Positions 1-7,153 of a stretch of DNA of 14,153 bases are shown piece by piece. The DNA is from Myxococcales bacterium (lineage in GTDB: Bacteria; Myxococcota_A; UBA9160; SMWR01): positions 1 to 14,153 of the forward strand of contig JACZVU010000058.1 of the NCBI GenBank assembly GCA_022572485.1, in the 5' to 3' direction. The notes beneath the pieces are model-generated. The model was not told the origin of the DNA and did no database searches. It was given only the letters and a program-made list of their open reading frames with translations. The position numbers and the translations under genes were made by a program. Numbering within the stretch: position 1 is the stretch's first letter; each line of letters begins with the position of its first letter.

Positions 1-65
1 AGAGGCACCCCGAAGCAATCCACAATAAATAAGGAGGGGGGGAAGCGGGCGGAGGGGTCCCTATC

Positions 66-85
66 AATCCCTCGAAATCCCTCGA
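66..85. repeat. Perfect tandem 10-bp direct repeat upstream of the TPR gene
   Basis: The decamer AATCCCTCGA occurs twice head to tail at 66-75 and 76-85. It lies about 160 bases upstream of the first gene, in a 247-base stretch where I see no convincing gene. An AT-rich patch (acaataaataagg, 21-34) lies just before it. It could be a regulator binding site or chance; nothing else supports a function. Confidence 0.4.
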
Positions 86-247
86 GCGCGGCCTGGGAGC
101 GCTGCTACCCGCCCGTGCATGAGCGCAGGAGACAAAAGGGCGCCGAATGTGATGAAGCGCACGCAGTCGCTCGCTCAGCCGTCCGATAGCGGATGACGCA
201 ACGATACAGCGCAGCTGTGCTCAAACCCGCCGGGAGGATTACGACCC

Positions 248-937
248 TTGGGGCTCATCCGTCGCCATCTTGATTACGACCGTAAATGGTTGCTTGCCGA
301 GGCCGAGAAGGCTCGGGTCCGCGGGCGGCAGCGTCGCGCGATTTCTTTTTACCGCCGAATCCTTGCAGCGGAGCCTCACGATTCCAACCTACATGCCCGA
401 ATGGCTCCGCTGCTCGCCGCAACGGGTAAACGATTCGACGCCTGGCAGAGCTATCGGCAAGCCGCACAGGCGCATCTGAAGAGCAAGAGCCGGGATGAAG
501 CGCTGGCCCTCTATCGAGAAGCGACCAAGACGTTGCCCATGCAGATCGAAGCCTGGCAATGGGTGGCGAAGCTCGAAATGGGGCGCGGGAGGAACGGAGC
601 CGCGCTCCGCGCGCTGCTCGAAGGCCGCGCGAAGTTTCGATCGAGACGCCATCGACCCGAGGCCATCGCGCTGCTTCGCGAAGCGAGAAGCTTCGATGCA
701 TGGCGCGTGGACATCGTGCTCGACTTGGCGCGGCTGCTCCGACGCTCAGGGCAATCACCAGAAGCGCAGTGGATCCTCGGCCAGCTGAGCGAGAGAATGA
801 GCGGCCGGGAGCTGCGAATCGTGCGCAGCGCGCAATGGAGAATCGAACCCAGCCTCAAGCACAGCTGGAATTGGCTCCGCTCCGCATTCGCGGCTCCGAA
901 ACGCAGCGGCGGTCGCGTCCCCGCTCGCAATCTCTAG
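248..937 (+). CDS. TPR-repeat protein, probable cytoplasmic scaffold
   Basis: A 229-residue protein built of helix-turn-helix repeats typical of tetratricopeptide proteins. Examples are the ISFYRRILAAEPHDSNLHARMAPLL stretch split around residues 32-56, then ALALYREATKTLPMQIEAWQ around 84-104, then a further degenerate unit around 150-185 (LDLARLLRRSGQSPEAQWIL). I see no signal peptide or membrane segment, so it is probably cytoplasmic. It is rich in Arg and Lys, especially toward the C-terminus. The start is TTG at 248, chosen because GGGAGG lies at 231-236 upstream and no ATG in this frame gives the full repeat set. The DUF481 gene starts 63 bases downstream on the same strand, so co-transcription is possible. 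TPR proteins usually act as protein-binding scaffolds; the partner is unknown. Confidence 0.7.
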   Translation: MGLIRRHLDYDRKWLLAEAEKARVRGRQRRAISFYRRILAAEPHDSNLHARMAPLLAATGKRFDAWQSYRQAAQAHLKSKSRDEALALYREATKTLPMQIEAWQWVAKLEMGRGRNGAALRALLEGRAKFRSRRHRPEAIALLREARSFDAWRVDIVLDLARLLRRSGQSPEAQWILGQLSERMSGRELRIVRSAQWRIEPSLKHSWNWLRSAFAAPKRSGGRVPARNL

Positions 938-1000
938 CCTCCCCGCGGCTTTCCCCTCCTGGATGGTGTTTTTCCGCTCACTTCGATAGGGTCGCGCCCC

Positions 1001-2071
1001 ATGTGCGACGGCCCGCCGCTTCGAGCGAGTTTGATTCTCTTGCTGCTATTGGTTTCGCAGCCACTTCTCGCCGCAGAAGCGGTCATCGACAAGATCACCG
1101 TGAAGGGCGGCAGCGTTCTCAAGGGTAAAATCAAGCACGTCGAACACGACAAACTGATCCTCAACACCGATTATGCGGGTGATGTCGTCATCGGCGTAAC
1201 GCACATCATCGACATCGAGTCGGATCAACACTACTCCATTCGACTCATCAGCGGAGAGACCCTCTCTGGCTACCTCACGGTCTCCAACGGGAAGATCCTA
1301 TTGCGCGAGAAACTCCCGGCGGTCGCTCGCGTTGATGGTCGGAAACTCAGCTTCGACGACGTCGACTGGATCCGCGAGAAGCCGACCTACCTCCGATACA
1401 CCGCAGACCTGAACGTCGGCGCCCAATTCGCAAGGGGCAACACGGACACCAGCGATTTGCATTTCGATGGCCACTTCCAGCCCAGTTTCGGTTGGAACAC
1501 ACTTCGAATTTCCGGACATTACGACAAGAAGGAGGCCGATGGGAATACGACGACGAACCGCTGGCTCGCTGCGTTGGAATACCAACGGGACATCGGCCGC
1601 CGTTGGTTCGTCGGCGCCTCCAACAGCTACGAAGGAGATCAACAGCGGGGTCTCGACCTCCGCATCATAGCGGCTGCGGGTCTCGGTTATCGGTTCTTCG
1701 ACGACGATCCCACCTTCTTGAGTGTTCTACCCGGCCTCGCCTACGTGAACGAGATGTTCACGGACAGCAGCAGCAACAAGGACTTCGCGGCGTTCCATTG
1801 GAAGCTCGATTTCTCGAGGGATCTGTACAAGAACGAAATCGCTCTCTACCACAACAACCTGTATCTCAACAGCTTGCAGAACCTCGGCGACATCATCATC
1901 GAAACCAAGACCGGCATCAAATTCAATCTGGCCTGGGACCTCAAACTCTCCGCCGAGTTTCAAACCGATTGGGAAAACGAACCGGCAGACGGCGCCAAAA
2001 AACTGGATACTCGCTACATCCTGAAGATCGGCTTCGAGCTCGAAGGCGATGAAAACGACTGGTTCCGCTGA
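1001..2071 (+). CDS. DUF481 (YdiY-like) outer-membrane protein with N-terminal Sm-like repeats
   Basis: A 356-residue exported protein. Residues 1-25 form a signal peptide with a leucine-rich core (ILLLLLVSQPLLA) and a probable cut before EAVID. Residues 27-125 contain two related small beta units (GGSVLKGKIKHVEHDKLIL and SGETLSGYLTVSNGKILL), as often found before DUF481 domains. From about 130 to the end, alternating polar and aromatic strands (LRYTADLNVGAQFARGNTDT, then LDLRIIAAAGLGYRFF) fit the DUF481 family, predicted to form an outer-membrane beta barrel of unknown function. The last residues (DTRYILKIGFELEGDENDWFR) form a terminal strand, although the C-terminal Phe sits one residue before the end. 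The ATG at 1001 is the only sensible start before the signal core; no strong ribosome site precedes it. The methyltransferase-like gene follows within 24 bases. Confidence 0.85.
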   Translation: MCDGPPLRASLILLLLLVSQPLLAAEAVIDKITVKGGSVLKGKIKHVEHDKLILNTDYAGDVVIGVTHIIDIESDQHYSIRLISGETLSGYLTVSNGKILLREKLPAVARVDGRKLSFDDVDWIREKPTYLRYTADLNVGAQFARGNTDTSDLHFDGHFQPSFGWNTLRISGHYDKKEADGNTTTNRWLAALEYQRDIGRRWFVGASNSYEGDQQRGLDLRIIAAAGLGYRFFDDDPTFLSVLPGLAYVNEMFTDSSSNKDFAAFHWKLDFSRDLYKNEIALYHNNLYLNSLQNLGDIIIETKTGIKFNLAWDLKLSAEFQTDWENEPADGAKKLDTRYILKIGFELEGDENDWFR

Positions 2072-2094
2072 GAAGCGCAGAGGTCTCAACCTTC

Positions 2095-2565
2095 TTGCTC
2101 GTCTTCGATCGCAACCCTAGCGCCGCCTGTTTGCGCATTCGCGCCGCGTTGGAGGCGAATGGCTGTGTGCGAGAGTTTTCACCCGAAATCGGAAGCATGG
2201 CCAGAGCGCTTGCAGCGTCCAAAGCGGTCGGATCCTTTCTCTGCATCGGAAAGGGCGCCGGGGAAATCGGGGCCTGGATCCTGGATGGCATGGACCATTC
2301 GAGCGGATTGGTGGCACTCGTGCAGGACAAGGACGAGGCCGCCGTACTCAAGCGCGAATTGGATCGCGATGTGCGCACCTCCGTGCATCTGCAGGATGCG
2401 GAGTCCTTTCTGATCGACGTCCACGCGCACCGCTTCGATCTGATCGTGGACCTGATCGCCGATGAGCACCCGAGGGTCGTACAGCTCGGACTCGCTCTCC
2501 TACGAACGGGCGGCATCTACCTCGCTTCCCATCTCGGGAGCCTTTCACACGAGGCCCTCAAATGA
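2095..2565 (+). CDS. Class I SAM-dependent methyltransferase-like protein, cut short by an in-frame TGA
   Basis: A 156-residue product resembling small O-methyltransferases. Residues 47-60 (SFLCIGKGAGEIGA) look like the glycine-rich SAM motif I. VALVQDKD at 73-80 gives the acidic end of strand 2, RFDLIVDL at 113-120 is strand 4, and LALLRTGGIYLASHL at 133-147 is strand 5 with its preceding helix. The fold should then add two C-terminal strands, but TGA at 2563-2565 ends the frame. The missing part appears in the same frame downstream (separate entry). The start is TTG at 2095 with AGAGG at 2080-2084 as ribosome site; the frame is open upstream to 2053 without ATG, GTG or TTG. It lies 24 bases after the DUF481 gene, so it may be translated from the same message. 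The first cysteine-glycine of motif I is weaker than the usual acidic E/D-x-G-x-G, so SAM binding is not certain. Target unknown. Confidence 0.6.
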   Translation: MLVFDRNPSAACLRIRAALEANGCVREFSPEIGSMARALAASKAVGSFLCIGKGAGEIGAWILDGMDHSSGLVALVQDKDEAAVLKRELDRDVRTSVHLQDAESFLIDVHAHRFDLIVDLIADEHPRVVQLGLALLRTGGIYLASHLGSLSHEALK

Positions 2566-2715
2566 TGCGCTCCCGGGCCGGACGCACAACAATCGCCCCT
2601 CGAACCCGATGATTTCGAGGTTACACGGTTGGGCGATCGCCTGGATTCGCTGATCATTGTGCGCCGCACGGAACCAATTCGACCGACGCGCCGTTCGAGA
2701 TCGAAAATTCGGTAG
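2566..2715 (+). pseudogene. Same-frame C-terminal continuation of the methyltransferase after an in-frame stop
   Basis: Directly after TGA 2563-2565 the same frame stays open for 49 codons to TAG at 2713-2715. The part at 2629-2670 reads LGDRLDSLIIVRRT. This resembles the last two strands of small O-methyltransferases, where a conserved gly-asp turn precedes the terminal hydrophobic strand. No start codon and no ribosome site introduces this segment, so it is unlikely to be translated alone. The simplest reading is a nonsense mutation (for example from CGA or TGG) that truncated the gene. Readthrough, selenocysteine insertion or a sequencing error would also fit. Confidence 0.5.
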
Positions 2716-2783
2716 AGCCGCCATGCACCGGCGTGGCTGGAAAGCAGGCTCGTTGAATCTGCAACCCGACCGCGGATCGCGAT

Positions 2784-3134
2784 CTACTCTTCGATCTCGA
2801 GTTCGAGCTCGCGGCTCCGCCGGGCGAGATGAAGGTCGAAGCACACGTCTCGAGGTGAGAGCGCTGGCCCATCCGCGGTCTCTTCGACATCGAGCACCAC
2901 CATCGTAGGCTCGTAGCCTTCGCCCTTGAAGAAGAGGACGTGAGGTCGGTCGGTGCGAAGAGCGATGGAATCAGGGACGCGGTCGAGAGGCACTTTGTCT
3001 AGGTAGATCGTGACGTCTTTCGGAACGCAATCGAGTCGAATCGTTTGTTTGTGCGCGCAGGCGCCGGTAGCCAGCAGCACAAGAGCGATTCCGCAGATTC
3101 GAATCGAGACATCAAATGGGGCCGCCACAGCCAC
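2784..3134 (-). CDS. Small PEGA-like lipoprotein
   Basis: About 116 residues. A hydrophobic leader (ICGIALVLLATGAC) ends in a cysteine that could be lipidated; the lipobox is relaxed, with Thr at -3. The mature part includes DVTIYLDKVPLDRVPDSIAL and then RPHVLFFKGEGYEP. This pattern resembles PEGA-type domains, small beta units with a 'structural unit-x-Asp-Gly-x-Pro-leucine' turn and a 'hxFxxxGYxP' strand. The tail is acidic (ELELEIEE). No ATG is available; GTG at 3134-3132 or GTG at 3128-3126 are the possible starts, and neither has a clear ribosome site. The gene is divergent from the AsmA-family gene across about 214 bases. Location is probably the inner leaflet of the outer membrane or the periplasmic face. 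Function unknown; the start is the least certain part. Confidence 0.6.
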   Translation of the reverse strand: MAVAAPFDVSIRICGIALVLLATGACAHKQTIRLDCVPKDVTIYLDKVPLDRVPDSIALRTDRPHVLFFKGEGYEPTMVVLDVEETADGPALSPRDVCFDLHLARRSRELELEIEE

Positions 3135-3348
3135 ACTGTAGCGTGCGAAACACGGGGGCGAGGCATCGATGCTTCGAAATTGTAAATACCGAGCCCCCCT
3201 GCGAGGAGGCCGCGACCGGAGCACGGCTTTGATGCTCTGCGAAGGAGTGTTCACAACGAGAATCGGCTCGAAAGAATCGACGTGATAGACTCCACGCCCG
3301 GCCGGCTTTCGCTCCCCGCTGCTCGAGTCGATTGCCGGGAGGGACTTC

Positions 3349-5511
3349 ATGCGCAAGCTTCTGATGCTGGGCGCGATGCTGCTGGTTCTCGCCGGCGCGC
3401 TGTTCATCGCCGCGAGCAACCTCAACCGCTACCTCGAGAACAACCACGAGTGGTTGACCGAGCAGGCTTCGTCCGCGCTCGGGCGCACGGTGGCGTTCGA
3501 CGAAATCGGCATTTCGCTGCGCGGCGGACTCGGCGCTCGCGTCACATCGGTCGCGATCGGAGAGGATCCGGCCTTCGGGAAGGGAGCGTTCCTGCGCGCC
3601 GACCGCATCGACGTGCTGATCAAGATCCTTCCCGCGCTGCGCGGACGCTACGAGGTGGTGCGTGTCGAGATCGATGCACCCGAGATCAACGTCATCAAGA
3701 CCCGGAGCGGTTTCAACTTCGCTTCGCTCGGGCACGCCGCGGGCGCTCCGGCTCGAACTGCTGAAAAAGAAGATCCCGCGGCGGGCGCCTTGCCCCTTCT
3801 CATCGCGTCTCTGCGGATCCGCGATGGCCGCTTGCAGTTCATCGACCGCACCGTGTCCCCAGCGTCGGAGTTGAACGTCGACCAGCTCGACTTCACGGCT
3901 TCCGACGTCGGATTCGATCACCCGATCCAGTTGGATCTCGCAGCCGCGCTGCTCGGCGGCGCCGAGCAGAACATTCGCGTCGCGGGCACGCTGGGGCCCC
4001 TGGGCAGCCCCGAAGCGGCGGCGAGCGCACCGGTCGATCTTCGCGTCGATCTCGACGCGCTCGTCATCGATCGCTTGAAGAAGCTCGCACTGATCGGCGA
4101 GTCGATCCCGGCCGAACTCTCCTCGCCAGATCCGATTGCACTCAGCGTGAAGCTGTCCGGCAACGTCGACGCGCCCGACATGATCGTATCGATGGATGCG
4201 AGCCGCGCGGCCCTCTCTTACGGCGATCCGTTCACAAAACCCAAAGGCATTCGCTTTGCGGTCGATGCCGACATGAAATGGAGCGATGACGCGATCGATG
4301 TCACCAAACTCGACCTCCATCTCGCGGAAGCGCATCTGACCGGGAGCGGCCGCATCGGTTTGGCACCGTGGATGTCGGTCGATTTCAAACTTTCAGGCCA
4401 TGATCTGCCGCTCGGCGGTTGGGGCCGGCTGATCCCGGCAGCTGCTGCGGTCGAGGCGGCCGGCGCGCTCGACCTCGAGCTGCGCGGAAACTTTCGCGCT
4501 GCGAGCAGCGGCCTGCAGCTCGATGCAACCCTGCGATCGACCAGCGGCAGCTTGTGCGATGTCGCTTATCGGACGCTCGACGCCCGGGCGTCGCTTCGCG
4601 ACCAGAAGCTCACGTTCGAGCGCCTGACACTGTCGGCCTTCGATGGGAGCATCACCGGCACCGGCAGCTATGACCTGGCGAAGCCCGACGTGCCGGCCTT
4701 CGCGTTCCGCGGCAAAGTGGATGGCATCGACGTCGGTGCGCTGTTTGCGCGTTTTGGCGCGGGGCGTGCGCTGCAGATGGCGGGGCGTCTACACGCCACT
4801 CTCGATCTCAACGGGAGCGGTTCCGAGTGGGAGGTCATCCGGCAGGCGCTGACCGGAAACGGCGCGCTCGAAATCGCGGATGGAGTGCTGAAGGGCATCA
4901 ACATCGCCGAAAGCATTCTCGGAAGCCTCACGGGCATCCCGGGGCTGAGCAACCTGATCCCGCCGAACGTGCGCAGCAAATACCCGGAGCTGTTCGGGAG
5001 GAACGACACGGTCTTCGAGGCATTGGCCGGAAAGATGACCTTGAAAAATGGCGAGGCGCTGCTCGATGAAATTGTACTGGCTGCGCGCGATTATCGGCTC
5101 GACGGCAAGGGAACCATCCGACTCGACAACGCTCTAGACATCGCAATGACCTTTGTCGCATCGCAGAATCTCACTGGAGATCTGATCCGCAGCGTCAAAC
5201 AAATCAAATACCTCACCGACGCAAATGGGCGTTTCAACCTTCCGCTACGGTTGGCTGGCTCGATGTCGACCCTCCGCGCCCAACCCGATACGCAGTACGT
5301 CACCCGGCAGCTCGCTTCGTCACTGCTACAAACCGAGCTCTCGAAGGGGCTCGATGCACTCATCGGCAAGAAGCGTGCTCCTGAACCCGCGGTGGAAGAC
5401 AACGCCAGACCAACCGCCACCCCAAGCGAGCAGCCTTCCGCGCAACCCGACCCCGTCGAGCAGTTGATCCGGCGCGGCCTCGGCGCCCTCCTCGGTGGGG
5501 ATCAAGAGTAG
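3349..5511 (+). CDS. AsmA-family envelope protein
   Basis: A 720-residue protein with one N-terminal membrane anchor (residues 4-22, LLMLGAMLLVLAGALFIAA). This is followed by the family's opening block, where the chain reads NRYLENNHEWLTEQASSALG then TVAFDEIGISLRGGLGARV. The middle is a long series of beta-rich repeats facing the periplasm. Residues about 500-650 form the conserved AsmA C-terminal region (GNGALEIADGVLKGINIAES, then RLDGKGTIRLDNALDIAMTF). AsmA and TamB-type proteins are bridge-like proteins linked to lipid transport and outer-membrane homeostasis, and by analogy this one would span from the inner membrane into the periplasm. The last 45 residues are Pro, Gln and charge rich, followed by an LIRRGLGALLGG amphipathic end. 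ATG at 3349 follows GGGAGGGA at 3338-3345, a strong ribosome site. It reads convergently with the dioxygenase gene, with 119 bases between. Confidence 0.85.
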   Translation: MRKLLMLGAMLLVLAGALFIAASNLNRYLENNHEWLTEQASSALGRTVAFDEIGISLRGGLGARVTSVAIGEDPAFGKGAFLRADRIDVLIKILPALRGRYEVVRVEIDAPEINVIKTRSGFNFASLGHAAGAPARTAEKEDPAAGALPLLIASLRIRDGRLQFIDRTVSPASELNVDQLDFTASDVGFDHPIQLDLAAALLGGAEQNIRVAGTLGPLGSPEAAASAPVDLRVDLDALVIDRLKKLALIGESIPAELSSPDPIALSVKLSGNVDAPDMIVSMDASRAALSYGDPFTKPKGIRFAVDADMKWSDDAIDVTKLDLHLAEAHLTGSGRIGLAPWMSVDFKLSGHDLPLGGWGRLIPAAAAVEAAGALDLELRGNFRAASSGLQLDATLRSTSGSLCDVAYRTLDARASLRDQKLTFERLTLSAFDGSITGTGSYDLAKPDVPAFAFRGKVDGIDVGALFARFGAGRALQMAGRLHATLDLNGSGSEWEVIRQALTGNGALEIADGVLKGINIAESILGSLTGIPGLSNLIPPNVRSKYPELFGRNDTVFEALAGKMTLKNGEALLDEIVLAARDYRLDGKGTIRLDNALDIAMTFVASQNLTGDLIRSVKQIKYLTDANGRFNLPLRLAGSMSTLRAQPDTQYVTRQLASSLLQTELSKGLDALIGKKRAPEPAVEDNARPTATPSEQPSAQPDPVEQLIRRGLGALLGGDQE

Positions 5512-5630
5512 GCGTCAGCAAAGTCGCTCGGAGCTTCTGGCAATCCCAACAGAACGGGAGCAGGCGCTCGGATCGAAGCATCTGCGGCGATGAAGGAAGC
5601 CTGTCTTGCGCTCCGGTGACAATGAGGGGG

Positions 5631-6503
5631 CTACGCGGTGGGCGCGCCCTCGTCGACCGCGTAGCTCTTGATGTCGACGCGCTGGCCTTGGCGAACGCCG
5701 CGCACGGCCACGTACGTACGCTCTCCGAATATCTCATTCGTCCAGACGGCGTGACAATCGTCACTCGCGTAGTGGGCTGAAATCGAGCGCCGGAACCCGT
5801 CGGTCTCATTGACGCCCGAGCCGTGGAGCAGCAGCGGGTGAAAGAAGACCGTGTCTCCGGGATCCATGATCAGCAGCACCGGTTCGGGCAGCTCGTCCTC
5901 CCCTTCCCCGCGCTTCGCCTCCCAGTAGAGGAGGTTCACGTATTCCCAGTCCGGCTCGCCGTGCTCGCGTAGCTCGCCCTTGTGGCTTCCGGGAACCGCG
6001 AACAGGCAGCCGTTGTTCTCGCGGCACGGGTTGATCGCCGTCCAGGTCGCGACGATCGCATCGGCCGGGCGGAACGGGAAATAGAACAGGTCCTGGTGTG
6101 GCGGATGCCGGCCATCGACGCCCGGCGGTTTGTTGATCAGCATCGTGTGGATCGAGAGCACTTCGTGACCGATGAGATTCTCGACGCAATCGAGGAGCGC
6201 GGGCTCGAGCGCATACGAGTAGAGCTCGGGGTCCTTCTCGAAGTCCTGGATCTTCGCGATCCCCGCCATCTTCGTACTCGGCTCGACCGCCCCCTTCGCG
6301 ACCATCACGTCGCGCATCACCAGCATCCCGTCGGCCGGGGGCACGTCTCCGCTTACGATCGCCTCAAGCCGCCGCACGTAGCCGTCGAGCTTGTCCTGGC
6401 AGAGCAAGCCGGGCACCACGACATAACCCTGCTTCCAATACTCGGCGATCTGTTCCTCGCTGAGTCCGCCGACGACGGAAGGGTCCGTGTTGGATACGCT
6501 CAC
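5631..6503 (-). CDS. PhyH (phytanoyl-CoA dioxygenase) family Fe(II)/2-oxoglutarate oxygenase
   Basis: A 290-residue protein of the usual PhyH length. The iron-binding facial triad is visible: H136 and D138 in HPPHQDLFYFPF, and H227 in HPLLLHGSG. R238/R239 in GFRRSIS is placed to hold the 2-oxoglutarate carboxylate. Other family marks are GYVVVPGLL near residue 26, NNGCLFAVPGSHKGEL at 163-178 and DPGDTVFFHP at 214-223. Such enzymes hydroxylate small molecules or acyl-CoAs with release of succinate and CO2; the substrate cannot be read here. The start is GTG at 6503-6501, because GGAGGAG lies 7-13 bases upstream. An upstream ATG at 6575 would add 24 poorly conserved residues and run through the ribosome site and a candidate -10. 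The gene is divergent from the dimethylformamidase-like operon, suggesting a joint catabolic role in which hydroxylation or dealkylation accompanies amide cleavage. Confidence 0.88.
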   Translation of the reverse strand: MSVSNTDPSVVGGLSEEQIAEYWKQGYVVVPGLLCQDKLDGYVRRLEAIVSGDVPPADGMLVMRDVMVAKGAVEPSTKMAGIAKIQDFEKDPELYSYALEPALLDCVENLIGHEVLSIHTMLINKPPGVDGRHPPHQDLFYFPFRPADAIVATWTAINPCRENNGCLFAVPGSHKGELREHGEPDWEYVNLLYWEAKRGEGEDELPEPVLLIMDPGDTVFFHPLLLHGSGVNETDGFRRSISAHYASDDCHAVWTNEIFGERTYVAVRGVRQGQRVDIKSYAVDEGAPTA

Positions 6504-6529
6504 GGCCGGTCTCCTCCGTGTTTCCTGAG

Positions 6530-6535
6530 AGTATA
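6530..6535 (-). promoter_or_regulatory. Candidate -10 element for the PhyH gene
   Basis: On the minus strand the hexamer is TATACT, one mismatch from the sigma-70 -10 consensus. It lies 26 bases upstream of the GTG start, leaving a short leader that contains the GGAGGAG ribosome site. A well-spaced -35 is not clear: TTGCGA occurs, but only 14 bases away. Weak evidence. Confidence 0.25.
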
Positions 6536-6567
6536 GATGAATGGATCTGTCGCAAGCTGTGCTGGGG

Positions 6568-6581
6568 GGCTGCATGCAGCC
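6568..6581. promoter_or_regulatory. Perfect 14-bp palindrome, candidate operator
   Basis: GGCTGCATGCAGCC reads identically on both strands. It sits in the divergent region, 33 bases upstream of the candidate -10 of the dioxygenase gene, close to where a -35 or an activator would lie. Palindromes of this size are typical binding sites for dimeric regulators. No regulator gene is encoded in the window. Confidence 0.4.
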
Positions 6582-6823
6582 AATGAGCTACATAAGTGCC
6601 GACACAGTCGTTAGCGAAAGAGCCGACGAACGGGGAGATGCCTTCAGCATCCCACGTGGTTTCAACGGTCTTTGGAAAATGACCGGGCGATACAAGAACT
6701 TCTTCGCAACCGTGGAACCGGAGCAATGAAAACCGGACGCCGAGCGAAAAGCCTGCCGCCAAGAAATGCGACTCTCCGGACCAGGAACATCCGGCCACCC
6801 CGCGTCAAAGAAAGGATCCGTGG

Positions 6824-7123
6824 ATGTATGAGATCGACCCATCGAGAACAGACCTCGTCGAGGAGTTCAAGCAAAACCCTCGGGGCCCCTACAGTCCCGA
6901 ACTCACGCTGCTGGTGAACCGGCTGCGCTTGGGGCCGATGGAGGAGCGCTACATCCTGGTCTGTACGAAACGTGGGCGCGAATGGACCCTCGCGAAGATG
7001 CCGACGGTTCGCGGCGCCAAATTGGAGCTCTTCGAAGACTGCGTCTTCGACGACTACAACGCTGCCAGCTGGGAAGTCTTCCGGATGCGCTGGCAGGCGG
7101 TGACGGGCAAAGAGCTCAAGTAG
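6824..7123 (+). CDS. N,N-dimethylformamidase-like small (alpha) subunit
   Basis: A 99-residue soluble protein placed 30 bases before the large-subunit gene. This matches the small-then-large order of known two-subunit dimethylformamidases, whose small chain is about 130 residues and packs on the catalytic chain without supplying the metal ligands. Here residues 36-60 (GPMEERYILVCTKRGREWTL and following) form a beta hairpin core. ENA-type C-terminal text (CVFDDYNAASWEVFRMRW, residues 72-89) provides an acidic loop and a helix with Trp and Arg. The protein is shorter than the Paracoccus type at the N-terminus. ATG at 6824 follows AAAGGA. The assignment rests on operon context, size and general resemblance rather than on a diagnostic motif. 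Confidence 0.7.
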   Translation: MYEIDPSRTDLVEEFKQNPRGPYSPELTLLVNRLRLGPMEERYILVCTKRGREWTLAKMPTVRGAKLELFEDCVFDDYNAASWEVFRMRWQAVTGKELK

Positions 7124-7153
7124 CGATTTCGAGCCCGAAGGAGAAAGTGGACC

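Larger units (their letters stand above)
6504..6823. other. Divergent regulatory region between the PhyH gene and the amidohydrolase operon
   Basis: This 320-base stretch separates two divergent starts and is the only long gene-free interval in the window. Short open frames in it (for example 6541-6729 plus) show no recognisable protein features. It contains a candidate -10 for the dioxygenase gene and a perfect palindrome (separate entries). On the plus side AAAGGA near 6811-6816 precedes the small-subunit ATG at 6824. Control of both transcripts from here is an inference from the arrangement. Confidence 0.55.

Noticed and set aside
1..186. Open frame entering from the left edge
   Set aside because: No recognisable protein text and unfavourable composition; probably a gene-free leader.
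559..1128. Plus-strand open frame of 189 residues overlapping the TPR and DUF481 genes
   Set aside because: Arg/Ala/Ser rich, out of frame with two well-supported genes, and no domain pattern.
2563..2586. Selenocysteine insertion element
   Set aside because: The hairpin is weak, the enzyme family is not known to use selenocysteine, and a simple nonsense mutation explains the break. Kept only as an alternative.
3112..4335. Long minus-strand open frame of 407 residues
   Set aside because: It lies opposite the AsmA gene, is extremely Arg/Asp/Glu rich and has no fold-like pattern; it is a by-product of high GC content on the coding strand.
6541..6729. Short open frame of 62 residues in the divergent region
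   Set aside because: It crosses the palindrome and promoter region, has no ribosome site and no protein-like features.
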